Assembly (NCBI GenBank): GCA_019359355.1
Contig: JAHHHM010000006.1
Span: forward strand, 124,001 to 188,000
Length of the DNA stretch: 64,000 bases
Source: Microcoleus vaginatus WJT46-NPBG5
GTDB taxonomy: Bacteria; Cyanobacteriota; Cyanobacteriia; Cyanobacteriales; Oscillatoriaceae
Reading direction: 5' to 3'
The position numbers were made by a program, and so were the translations under genes. The notes beneath the pieces are model-generated. The model did not search any database and had not been told where the DNA came from. It was given only the letters and a program-made list of their open reading frames with translations. Every line of letters starts with the position of its first letter. The stretch's first letter is position 1. Positions 23,753-32,236 of the stretch are shown here, one piece after another.

Positions 23753-23754
23753 GA

Positions 23755-24147
23755 TTAAAAGGGAATCTCATCTAAGGGAGAATCATCATTTTTCGATGGG
23801 AAAATTAGCGGCCTAGCCACCGGCAGCAGCATCGCGATCGCGCGCTGCATTGCCTCACTTTTTTCTCGATGAGTGCCATCCGCAGAAACTCGGCTCAGTC
23901 CCTCAGAAAGGTTGAAGGCGAGCTGCCGGCACTCCGTGAGCTGTTTTCGTAGCATCTCGATTTTCTGAAGGTGCTCCTTGGTAAAAGCCTGTTTCAGGTG
24001 AGCTGCACACTTCGCCAAAACTTCGCGTTCATTTTCCTGTAATGAGTCGAAAGGCGCTTGAAAAATATCCTTGTATTCTGTTAGGCCATACCACTCACTG
24101 AGAGCGGCATAGAGTTGCTTGGCTAATTGTGGATCGCTATCTTTCAT
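23755..24147 (-). CDS. Hypothetical helical protein, copy B
   Basis: Identical to 2265-2657; the start is chosen at the ATG at 24147, overlapping the previous gene by 11 bp. Confidence 0.6.
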   Translation of the reverse strand: MKDSDPQLAKQLYAALSEWYGLTEYKDIFQAPFDSLQENEREVLAKCAAHLKQAFTKEHLQKIEMLRKQLTECRQLAFNLSEGLSRVSADGTHREKSEAMQRAIAMLLPVARPLIFPSKNDDSPLDEIPF

Positions 24148-24670
24148 CGCTGCCCCTCTCATTCGCAAGTTGGGCGGCAGCAATATCTGCGATCGCTTGC
24201 CAGCAATCTGCCGGCGAAAGTTCAAGGTCATCAAGGGCATCGAGGTCAAATCCCTGCGATTCATCCAGCCTGAAGCCTTTGGGCAGTGAGGCATAGAATG
24301 GGCCTATACCATAGGTTGCGTGAAAGTTTAAACCGGCAATCAAACCGGCTCTTTCGTGAATTTTCAGCCGACAGCCAGCTTCCCCGATTACTGCCCACAA
24401 CTGGTTGAGTTCGGGTGAGGTAATAGTTTGGGTATCTTCCAGATATTTATCGGCAATTAGCCCTGCTATGCGTCCTCCGCATCTATTGAGGATTTCGCGC
24501 TCCTCTGCATCCAGCTCCTTAAAGGGCGGCACATTATCCCAGGGAATTTCCCCTAGGTTGATTACCCAATCCTTGAGCCTGGTGTAAACAAGTTCTGCTA
24601 GTGGGTGAGGCTCTTTGGGCATAGATACTTCGGTGAGCACAATAATTTGATCCTCGGAGTTCTCAGTCAT
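24137..24670 (-). CDS. Hypothetical protein, paralogue 1, copy B
   Basis: Identical to 2647-3180. It carries the shared DCWQ C-terminal block of the paralogue pair. Confidence 0.65.
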   Translation of the reverse strand: MTENSEDQIIVLTEVSMPKEPHPLAELVYTRLKDWVINLGEIPWDNVPPFKELDAEEREILNRCGGRIAGLIADKYLEDTQTITSPELNQLWAVIGEAGCRLKIHERAGLIAGLNFHATYGIGPFYASLPKGFRLDESQGFDLDALDDLELSPADCWQAIADIAAAQLANERGSDER

Positions 24671-25196
24671 TGCTCACCCCTCTTGCAAGTTGAGTCGCAG
24701 CAATCTCGGAAATGACCTGCCAGCAATCGCGCTCTGATAAAGTAATGGCGCTAAATACTTCCTCTAAGTTGTCGGCTGTAATAGGTGGGATAGTATTAGG
24801 CATTTCTGCAAGATTCCCTTTATCCCATTGGCTGCTGAGAGTTGACCAAAGGCTTAACTTTGCAAAAGAAGGTGGACTTTGTTTCCAGGCAAGATTTGAT
24901 AAAGCCTCAACGAAAGCTAGCTTGTTGAAAAAATTCAACCGACTCCCCCCAACTCCGATCACAGACCAGAGCCGTTCGAGTGATTCTGAAGTTTCCCGCT
25001 CGCCGGCATCGGCAGCTAACTTGAATTTTTCTAAAGCCAAATGCTCGGCCTCTTCCTGGGTAAATGCCTCCACAGCCACCGGCGTGATTAGCTCGGTGAC
25101 GATGTCGATCACGTATTCCTGCTTGAAAGCCTGGGCGTAAATTTTCTGGAGGCCGGATATTTCCTCCATGAGTTCCTTTGATGGTTCGTTAGTCAT
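24663..25196 (-). CDS. Hypothetical protein, paralogue 2, copy B
   Basis: Identical to 3173-3706, with the same 8-bp overlap to its paralogue. Confidence 0.65.
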   Translation of the reverse strand: MTNEPSKELMEEISGLQKIYAQAFKQEYVIDIVTELITPVAVEAFTQEEAEHLALEKFKLAADAGERETSESLERLWSVIGVGGSRLNFFNKLAFVEALSNLAWKQSPPSFAKLSLWSTLSSQWDKGNLAEMPNTIPPITADNLEEVFSAITLSERDCWQVISEIAATQLARGVSND

Positions 25197-25384
25197 TCCT
25201 CTTCCTCATCAATTTGATAGTATTCGGCGTGGGCAGAGTGGCCAAAGTCTCTGATATATTCCCGCTCGCCTCTGTGGTATTCCTCCGCGGCATCAAGTCT
25301 CTCTGGGTTGCAAGAGTCGCACCAAGAGTCGTGCTCATCAATGCAAAGCTCTTGACCGCAGCGGGGACAGTGTGTGTCGTGCAT
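25193..25384 (-). CDS. Small zinc-ribbon protein, copy B
   Basis: Identical to 3703-3894, with two CxxC pairs; first gene of the leftward operon. Confidence 0.65.
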   Translation of the reverse strand: MHDTHCPRCGQELCIDEHDSWCDSCNPERLDAAEEYHRGEREYIRDFGHSAHAEYYQIDEEEE

Positions 25385-25387
25385 CAA

Positions 25388-25732
25388 TGCAAAGCTCCCC
25401 CTATGTAAGAAACTGGGGCGGATTGTGCCCCAGTACCAAACCTCGTTGCAGCAGTAACCATTAGCTTTGGAGCGTACTTAGTTCATAAAACCTCCTTGGT
25501 AAGTGGACACTTCGAGCGGTCACAGCCTTAAGGGGTAATAACCCCTTAGCAAGCTGAGCCATTAGCTCTATGCTGATTTTCTTGAAAGTAAATACGGCTT
25601 TCCGGCTTTTGCGACGCTGCGACTCATAAAGCTTACGGAGTGCCGGTTTACTCGGTTTCGGACATCTGTTTCGTGATTTGATGCAACAAGGTAGGTGGCA
25701 CCCTACCTTGTTTTTTTATCAGGAGCGTTGCT
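25388..25732. other. Structured non-coding control region, copy B
   Basis: Same hairpins and minimal ATG AAC TAA frame as 3898-4242, at an offset of 21,490. Confidence 0.55.
25687..25717 (+). terminator. Rightward terminator before the repressor, copy B
   Basis: Copy of the 9-bp stem and seven-T terminator at 4197-4227. Confidence 0.75.
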
Positions 25733-25777
25733 TGTAAGGTTGACCTTACATTAGAATGGTGACAGGTTAACCTTACA
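25728..25777 (+). promoter_or_regulatory. Repressor promoter with O1 and O2, copy B
   Basis: O1 at 25733-25750 and O2 at 25760-25777, same geometry as copy A. Doubling of the operators in the array would raise the repressor demand of the cell. Confidence 0.7.
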
Positions 25778-25795
25778 CTGTCAAGTGTAAGGGGC

Positions 25796-26059
25796 ATGGC
25801 AAAGAGGTCAAGGTTGATGAGTCTCTTAGAACGTAGGGGTTTAACTCAGGAACAATTTGCAGATAGGGTCGGAGAAGCCTGGAAGAGTGTATCGGGACGC
25901 CAGTTATCTCGCCAAGCTGTTAGTGCGTGGATAAATGGCCGTGCTGTGCCTAAGCTTTCACCAGCGGAAACTCTGGTAATTATGGAAATTTTGGGCTGTA
26001 CGCTTACCGAACTAGCGTTTGCCTTTTTGCGTGAAAACAACTCTGAAGAAAATTTATAA
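25796..26059 (+). CDS. XRE-family repressor, copy B
   Basis: Identical to 4306-4569. Two intact repressor genes should keep both copies under the same immunity. Confidence 0.8.
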   Translation: MAKRSRLMSLLERRGLTQEQFADRVGEAWKSVSGRQLSRQAVSAWINGRAVPKLSPAETLVIMEILGCTLTELAFAFLRENNSEENL

Positions 26060-26064
26060 GTGGG

Positions 26065-26093
26065 TTGACAATGTAAAGTCAACCTTACATAAT
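26065..26093 (+). promoter_or_regulatory. Rightward promoter with O3, copy B
   Basis: TTGACA and CATAAT with a 17-nt spacer filled by O3 (26072-26089), as in copy A. Confidence 0.7.
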
Positions 26094-26127
26094 AACTAAA
26101 GAGGACGGGTTAACAGGAGGAAAACCC

Positions 26128-26205
26128 ATGAGCAGCCGGGGCAACTTAGCCTCAAGCTTCCTTAAACGATTTGAACCATCTGCCGGTAACTTTACTGAAC
26201 CTTGA
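26128..26205 (+). CDS. 25-residue leader peptide ORF, copy B
   Basis: Identical to 4638-4715, with the same strong GGAGG site. Confidence 0.4.
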   Translation: MSSRGNLASSFLKRFEPSAGNFTEP

Positions 26206-26357
26206 AAACTAAATATGCACCCCTACGCCTTCCCTGGTCTGGGGTGCAACGTCAAATGAGCGCCGGTTGCTTTACCCAAAGTTCAGCAATAGTACCGGCA
26301 AGCTTTTCACTAAATGCTGAGAAGATGCCAACAGCAAGCAATTAATCAGTATTACCT

Positions 26358-26882
26358 GTGAAAAGTTCAAACCTCAAATCGTTCTGGCCTACATGGCTTC
26401 CATATCCATCAGCATGGATAGAAGCATTAATCCTTGCCGCAATGATGATTCCCTTGGGGTACAGCCTTCAACAGTTTGTAGTGATAGCAACTGGCGCTGC
26501 ACTGATAACAAACAACCTAGGAATAACATTCTTTTTCCTAGTAATTGGATACATCTTGCCGTTCGTGGGATTTGCTTACATTCATAGTTATCTCTGGGGA
26601 AATAGCCCTGATACTTGGCCAAAAAGTCTCCCCGCACCTCGAAGCATCTTTGAAAGTTTTTACGCCCTGAGCAGTAACTTCATTGCCACGCTCGCAGCCG
26701 TAACAGTTCTGCTGTTTATCATAAATCCGGAGAAAAATTACACCAAAGAAGGGCTAGAAGTATTAAGTGCAATAGCGGGAACTCTCTGGTTGATTGTCGC
26801 CGCCTACCTCTGCCAAGTAAAACGATGGATATGGAAAGGAATGGAGCTGGAGCTACGCAAAAAGCAAAGTTACCGACCGTGA
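26358..26882 (+). CDS. Multi-pass membrane protein, copy B
   Basis: Identical to 4868-5392; GTG start. Confidence 0.6.
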   Translation: MKSSNLKSFWPTWLPYPSAWIEALILAAMMIPLGYSLQQFVVIATGAALITNNLGITFFFLVIGYILPFVGFAYIHSYLWGNSPDTWPKSLPAPRSIFESFYALSSNFIATLAAVTVLLFIINPEKNYTKEGLEVLSAIAGTLWLIVAAYLCQVKRWIWKGMELELRKKQSYRP

Positions 26883-26908
26883 ACAATCAAACCAAAAAAA
26901 ACCAAAAG

Positions 26909-26932
26909 CCAGGGCTTAGACCCTGGTTTTTT
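26909..26932 (+). terminator. Intrinsic terminator, copy B
   Basis: Copy of the CCAGGG/CCCTGG hairpin and T-run at 5419-5442. Confidence 0.8.
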
Positions 26933-27004
26933 ATTGCCTGACGAGGAGGAAAGCACAAAGCAGCCGGTTGAATCGGAACTTGATGAATTTAGGAGGGAGT
27001 AACT

Positions 27005-27307
27005 ATGGCACTTGGACTATCTTCTGATGATTTCGCCTTTGCGGCTAGCGCACCCGAAGGTGCGGACTGGCAAGAGGGATTAAGTAAGCGCGAGTATTTT
27101 GCAATAAAAATCATGGGGGCGATCATATCGAATAGAGGCATTTCGACCGCAAATATAGAAGGCATGGAAGGTCATGCTCGAAATGTTGCTACTCACGCAC
27201 TGATTTATGCTGACGCACTGATGGAAGCTTTGAGCAAGCCCACAGTAAAAACTCAGGAGCCGCCCACAGAAAGCTATGAGGAGTTAGTAGAATCGAAAAA
27301 CTTTTAA
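27005..27307 (+). CDS. Small phage-type hypothetical protein, copy B
   Basis: Identical to 5515-5817, with the strong AGGAGGG ribosome site. Confidence 0.65.
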   Translation: MALGLSSDDFAFAASAPEGADWQEGLSKREYFAIKIMGAIISNRGISTANIEGMEGHARNVATHALIYADALMEALSKPTVKTQEPPTESYEELVESKNF

Positions 27308-27315
27308 GTACGCCT

Positions 27316-27534
27316 GTGCCTTGCCAATGCAAGGAATGCGAACCCGAAGACGTTTTCAAATGCAAAGGTTGTCAGCGCTTAGTCCCTTACTGCTGGGGTG
27401 CGGCTGATAGATATTACGACTACTGTGATGAATGCGCCGTGAAACTAATGGATGAAGAAAAGGAGGATTTTAAAGTAGTAATATTCCCGAAAACTAAAAA
27501 GGTGAAAGCAATTAAACGAGGTAAGCAATGGTAG
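27316..27534 (+). CDS. Cysteine-rich zinc-finger protein, copy B
   Basis: Identical to 5826-6044; GTG start, eight cysteines. Confidence 0.6.
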   Translation: MPCQCKECEPEDVFKCKGCQRLVPYCWGAADRYYDYCDECAVKLMDEEKEDFKVVIFPKTKKVKAIKRGKQW

Positions 27535-28439
27535 AACTTGAATCCAGGACACTCACAGAACTCAAAGCTTTATGTCGCGAATATTCCTGCTTTAAAGGAT
27601 ATTCGTTCTTCACGAGAAAAGCTGATTTGATTGATTTCATGGCAAATCGGATCGCCACGCTAGCTGAAGTGACAGGGGTAGTGATGCCGGTTCCCGTGCC
27701 TATTTCCCAGGTTACGATTTCGGGGTTTGTCGCAGAGCCGGCACCAAAAGAGCCGGTGCCCTTTGAGGAAGAACCGGAAGAGCAACCCGACGAATGGGTA
27801 GACCCAGACGATCAACTTTCCGAAACCCCAGTTGAGGAGTATTGCCCTCATTGCGAAAGTGAAGCAATCAAATTAATCGGAGTAGATGGTGATGTGTGGC
27901 GGTGCAGTCGATGCTCTGCTATCGGCTACACCGGCGATTTAGCAGAAGGCGTTGAGCGATATGCCCCAGATCCATTTGTACTGTTCGACAGCAGTGAGGA
28001 ATCTAAGCGAATGAATGAATGGCACCAAAGACAGGCGAGGTACGCGCTGGAGAAAGCAGCTCTAGAGGCATTTAAAAAAGTTGCGCCGGCATGGATTCAG
28101 GCGGCAGATTTTCAGGATTTAATTAAGCGAAAGCTAAGCGAGGCAATCTTTTACAACAAAATTGATTGTTTCTCTCATCGGTATATGCCGGAGTTTTTCC
28201 GCCGGTGTCTTGGCGCTTACCCGTTCAATGTGCGAACGCCGCAACTCCAAGACCTTTGGAGCAACGAAGGGCGAAAGTTACTTGAAGAAATAGTCACTTG
28301 CGAAAGGGATTTTCCTTCCGCTCACTACCGGATAGCCGTGAAGCGCCCTAGTATCCGGGTGCCGATTGCTGCCATTGCCAAAGATGGGGAAAGCGATCGG
28401 CGCGGCGGCGACCCACGGCGAAACATTGCTCAACCATAA
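27528..28439 (+). CDS. SAP-like and zinc-ribbon DNA-binding protein, copy B
   Basis: Identical to 6038-6949. Confidence 0.6.
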   Translation: MVELESRTLTELKALCREYSCFKGYSFFTRKADLIDFMANRIATLAEVTGVVMPVPVPISQVTISGFVAEPAPKEPVPFEEEPEEQPDEWVDPDDQLSETPVEEYCPHCESEAIKLIGVDGDVWRCSRCSAIGYTGDLAEGVERYAPDPFVLFDSSEESKRMNEWHQRQARYALEKAALEAFKKVAPAWIQAADFQDLIKRKLSEAIFYNKIDCFSHRYMPEFFRRCLGAYPFNVRTPQLQDLWSNEGRKLLEEIVTCERDFPSAHYRIAVKRPSIRVPIAAIAKDGESDRRGGDPRRNIAQP

Positions 28440-28516
28440 TTAGAAGCCGACACGGAGCTACGAACTCTGTGCCGGCCTATCTATCCACTATCCAGTTAAG
28501 GGAGAGTACATCAATT

Positions 28517-28648
28517 ATGACAGTTCTCGATATCGCTACATATAGCGTGATTATTTCCGCTGTATTAGGGCTGCTACTGATGCCGGCAGCCAAGCAAACC
28601 CACATTGAGATCAACACCTGTATAGGCTACTGCCCAGCAGCAAAATAA
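28517..28648 (+). CDS. 43-residue membrane peptide, copy B
   Basis: Identical to 7027-7158. Confidence 0.5.
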   Translation: MTVLDIATYSVIISAVLGLLLMPAAKQTHIEINTCIGYCPAAK

Positions 28649-28709
28649 TCTGTTCCGTAGCGCTCTGGAGCGATTCAGGGCGCTATATATCGCTACATAA
28701 CAGGTAAAA

Positions 28710-29150
28710 ATGCAACAAAAAGAATTAATCAAGGACTTAGGAATTGCAGATTCCACCCTTCGTAAATGGCGGGCTGCGCTCAATATTCCCGCCAAAAACA
28801 GCTACTCAGAAGAAGAAGTTGCCAAGCTTGGAGAACTAAAAACTCGCACCCAAGCCGGTGAGCGCTACGAAGCGGTGATTGCCGACATGACCGGCCAAGA
28901 CCGCACCGAGCCAAACGGCTTAGCGTCAGCGCTAGGCAAGCACTACATCCCCGCGATTAAACAGATTGCTGAGCCGGTCGCAGAGAATTTTATCAGGGAG
29001 CTTGATAAACAGGTTTTTGCCTTTGTCAGCAAAAAGTTGCGATCGCGTGGCGCTTCTCTGGAGCAATTTGAGGTCGCGCTCCTCACCAGCGACGGTGAAG
29101 ATCCGATCGACGCTTTACTGCTGGAGGGCTGCACCGATGAAGCTGCTTAA
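28710..29150 (+). CDS. HTH DNA-binding protein next to the ATPase, copy B
   Basis: Identical to 7220-7660. Confidence 0.65.
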   Translation: MQQKELIKDLGIADSTLRKWRAALNIPAKNSYSEEEVAKLGELKTRTQAGERYEAVIADMTGQDRTEPNGLASALGKHYIPAIKQIAEPVAENFIRELDKQVFAFVSKKLRSRGASLEQFEVALLTSDGEDPIDALLLEGCTDEAA

Positions 29151-29379
29151 TGCCCTACTAGACGCCCTGATTGATGCCTTCCCTTATGTGGCCAGCCCAG
29201 CCGTAGGCATGAGATTGATCAGTGCCGTCTTTCCTGGTGCGGCAGTGCCGGCAGCTCTCATCTTTATTGTCAGTACCGGCGCATTTTTCGCTAAGTATTT
29301 TTGGGCGGAAAGCGACCAGCCCAAAATTATTTATCTATTGCTGTTGGTAGCAATTGGCTTAACTTTGGGGTGCTCATGA
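29137..29379 (+). CDS. Small two-helix membrane protein, copy B
   Basis: Identical to 7647-7889, coupled to the ATPase gene by ATGA. Confidence 0.6.
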   Translation: MKLLNALLDALIDAFPYVASPAVGMRLISAVFPGAAVPAALIFIVSTGAFFAKYFWAESDQPKIIYLLLLVAIGLTLGCS

Positions 29380-30518
29380 AATCCGCACTAGATGCCAGAT
29401 ACTCTGCCTTAATCAACCAAGCCGCCCACCAATTAGGAGCCGAACTTGCCGCAACGCTAGACACTCAGGTGGTGAATGAACTGAGCCGGCACTGGGCAGA
29501 CGATGCCGCTCAAAGTGGCGACGCCCAGTCACTCGCCGGCTACCTTCTCCAGTGGCGAAAACGTGCGATCACCAATGCAACAATTAGCCTAATTGCTGGG
29601 TTCGGAACGCTAGGGGTAGCGGCTTATATGCCGCCCGTGCCGCGCCTGCTTACCTCTTTCGCCTCCTTGGCCTTTTACGATCTAGCAGTTCGCCAACGTA
29701 AATCAGCTCAAGAAATTTTGCCGGTTGCCTCTGGTCTGGCAAGGATTCAGGCGGCAAAATCTGCTCAGTCGCTGGCGATGCTCTGGGAAAAACACCAACA
29801 GGCGGCACCTATGATGCCGCCATTACTAGAAGAGAAAAAAGAGGAACCAAAGCTCCAATTTTTCGACTGGCAGCAGTTTGAAACCAAGCCTGATAAATAC
29901 GCACATTTGGCAATCGTGGGCGGAACAGGTGATGGCAAAAGCTATCTTACCCGCCAACTTGGAGCTAAGGTATTCACCGGCAAAACCATCGTCTGTGCCC
30001 CCCACTGGGAACCGGGGGATTGGGAAGGATTCCCGGTTTACAGTAAAGGCAGAGATTATGGCACGGCGGAAGATGAGCCGGTTGATTTTGAAGATATTAT
30101 CGAAGGGATTGCCGGGAAAATTAGTGCAGCTTGCCTTGTAAAATCCGCTTATGAGGAGATGGATCGCCGCTACAAACTCTTTGAATTGGGTATTAAAGAT
30201 TACCCAATGATCAACTTGGTTTTGGACGAACTGCTGGCAACACTAAGCGAAGTCCCTGAACTTGCAAAGCCACTTAAGAAATTGTGGCGCGAAGCTCGGA
30301 AAGTAAGGATTCGTATAATTTCACTAATTCAGGACGACTCAGTAGAAGCTTTGCACATCAAAGGCGAAGGGCTGGTGCGAAAAAATCTTAAGTATGTTCG
30401 ACTAGGCGAATTTGCGCCGGCTCACGCCAAAAAGCTTAATGAGCCGCAACTGGTAGAGTGGGTTAGCAAGCAAGAATATCCAATCCTAGTTGATGGAGTG
30501 CCGGCTATTCTTCCTTAG
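29376..30518 (+). CDS. FtsK/HerA-like DNA-translocation ATPase, copy B
   Basis: Identical to 7886-9028; Walker A and B residues intact. Confidence 0.7.
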   Translation: MKSALDARYSALINQAAHQLGAELAATLDTQVVNELSRHWADDAAQSGDAQSLAGYLLQWRKRAITNATISLIAGFGTLGVAAYMPPVPRLLTSFASLAFYDLAVRQRKSAQEILPVASGLARIQAAKSAQSLAMLWEKHQQAAPMMPPLLEEKKEEPKLQFFDWQQFETKPDKYAHLAIVGGTGDGKSYLTRQLGAKVFTGKTIVCAPHWEPGDWEGFPVYSKGRDYGTAEDEPVDFEDIIEGIAGKISAACLVKSAYEEMDRRYKLFELGIKDYPMINLVLDELLATLSEVPELAKPLKKLWREARKVRIRIISLIQDDSVEALHIKGEGLVRKNLKYVRLGEFAPAHAKKLNEPQLVEWVSKQEYPILVDGVPAILP

Positions 30519-30578
30519 CATCAAGAGCAAGAAATAACTAAGTCTATTAAGTAAGCTTTTGACTTGTTTTAAGAACTT

Positions 30579-30628
30579 AAAAACAGCGGCACGTGATTTC
30601 GTACAAAATCGCTCACCGCTGTTTTTTT
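30579..30628 (+). terminator. Terminator after the ATPase gene, copy B
   Basis: Copy of the two-way hairpin at 9089-9138. Confidence 0.7.
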
Positions 30629-30632
30629 ATGG

Positions 30633-31199
30633 TTATATCAGTGAGAGTGCATCCAGTAGCTGCTTGTCGTCAATATCAAGGTAGAACTGGAAACTACCGA
30701 GATCGTGGATGCCAATAATTTGCTGAATCACTCCCAACCCAACACCAGAGTAAACAAGGCGCTCAACAAGGGTGCGGCGAGTAGATTGAGTCGAATATCC
30801 TTTGCCCCCCAAGCCAGCACGATCTAGTGCCAGGTGAAAAAAGCGATCGGCATTTTTGGAAGACATCGGTTCAGATGGATTAAGCCGATTAAAAAATAAC
30901 CAACCGCTGTTAATCGGTAAATTATAGGCTTGTAACTCCTCTTGAAGTCGGTCACAAACCGGAACTTGTCGCGTTTTCTTGTTGCTGCCTGGTGATGTTT
31001 TTCGCGAGCAAAAGGATATATGGGTGCTTGGTACTCGGCTAACCGTGTAAACATCAGAAACCTTTAGCAAACGAATGATGCCCCAGCGCTCGCCAGTGTA
31101 CCTGGCAATTTGCAAAAACAGTCGATGCTTGGGGTTGTCAATGTTTTTAAGCAATTTTTGGTAATCCTCGTTCGACAATATTTCGGCTCGTTTAGTCAT
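30633..31199 (-). CDS. Minimal tyrosine recombinase, copy B
   Basis: Identical to 9143-9709. The intergenic segment next to it has the same orientation in both copies, so no inversion is seen in this assembly. Confidence 0.75.
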   Translation of the reverse strand: MTKRAEILSNEDYQKLLKNIDNPKHRLFLQIARYTGERWGIIRLLKVSDVYTVSRVPSTHISFCSRKTSPGSNKKTRQVPVCDRLQEELQAYNLPINSGWLFFNRLNPSEPMSSKNADRFFHLALDRAGLGGKGYSTQSTRRTLVERLVYSGVGLGVIQQIIGIHDLGSFQFYLDIDDKQLLDALSLI

Positions 31200-31390
31200 T
31201 CTGTCTAATGTTCCAATTTTCCTTTCTGTGGTGGAAAAGTGGTATTTAAGTAATATTAGCCAACCCAATGATAGCTCAAAAGCCCCAGGCAACAAGGTTT
31301 TGCTAAGTTTTGCAACATTCCACTTTTACCTAAAAATGGAGTATTGAGGGCTATGCCATGATTGAAGGAGTAAAAATTAATTTTATTTAA
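31200..31390. promoter_or_regulatory. Divergent promoter region with inverted motifs, copy B
   Basis: Same sequence and orientation as 9710-9900, including the 10-codon leader. Confidence 0.45.
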
Positions 31391-32236
31391 ATGGCAGAAA
31401 GCACGGCCCCATTTTTTGAAAATAAAGGCAAAGGGATTTTATTTAATGCCGCAAATTCCGGAACGCTCCAACTGCTGTACACGCCCGGACAGAAAGACGG
31501 GGTAGATTTGTCCGGGTATATCGTTGACTTTTTGATGAAATGCAAAATTCGCAGCATTCCAGAACTTATTCCCAGCGCTGCGGCGGCCTTATCAACGAGA
31601 TCCGAGCAATCAGCCGCTTTTTATGATGTTGCTAAAACTCACCCCAGCAAACGATTTATTCTTTATTTTGAATATCCCGAACAACCCGGCATCTACTTTG
31701 ATCAAGGGGAAGCGCTCCTGTGGAACCGCAACCCCTACTACAGCTTAAATTTAATCCCGCGCTTGACGATTCGCAATACCGTGATGGTCGGCAAGGGCGT
31801 AAAGGTCTGGGGAAAATTTGAAGACGATCCAACAACAACTTGGAACGGCCTACTATCAGGAAGCGACATCGTAACGATTAATATTGCAGCATCGGAGGAA
31901 GCCCCCAGCTCGGATGCTTTCCAGTTAGCAGATCCAGAAATTAAAACTTTAACGCTAACTGATGCCAATACCGAATATCCGCTAATTATCCCCAGCGGCA
32001 CCCGGCGCTTTTATATGAAATGCCGAGGAGATTTGACAAGACCGGAACCAATAGATCCGATTGCAGACTTCAGATACGCTTGGATATCTGGAATTGTCGC
32101 AACCCGCACCGGCGATTATGAAGTGGTTGCGGCCAACGTCGAGGAAGGGGAAAGCGGCGTGTATTTGGTCAATAAAACGCTTTACCTAGCATCTAGCACA
32201 CCGGGCGTCGTGGTAATTGGGCGGTTTTGGAAATGA
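31391..32236 (+). CDS. Putative beta-rich virion structural protein, copy B
   Basis: Identical to 9901-10746. Confidence 0.55.
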   Translation: MAESTAPFFENKGKGILFNAANSGTLQLLYTPGQKDGVDLSGYIVDFLMKCKIRSIPELIPSAAAALSTRSEQSAAFYDVAKTHPSKRFILYFEYPEQPGIYFDQGEALLWNRNPYYSLNLIPRLTIRNTVMVGKGVKVWGKFEDDPTTTWNGLLSGSDIVTINIAASEEAPSSDAFQLADPEIKTLTLTDANTEYPLIIPSGTRRFYMKCRGDLTRPEPIDPIADFRYAWISGIVATRTGDYEVVAANVEEGESGVYLVNKTLYLASSTPGVVVIGRFWK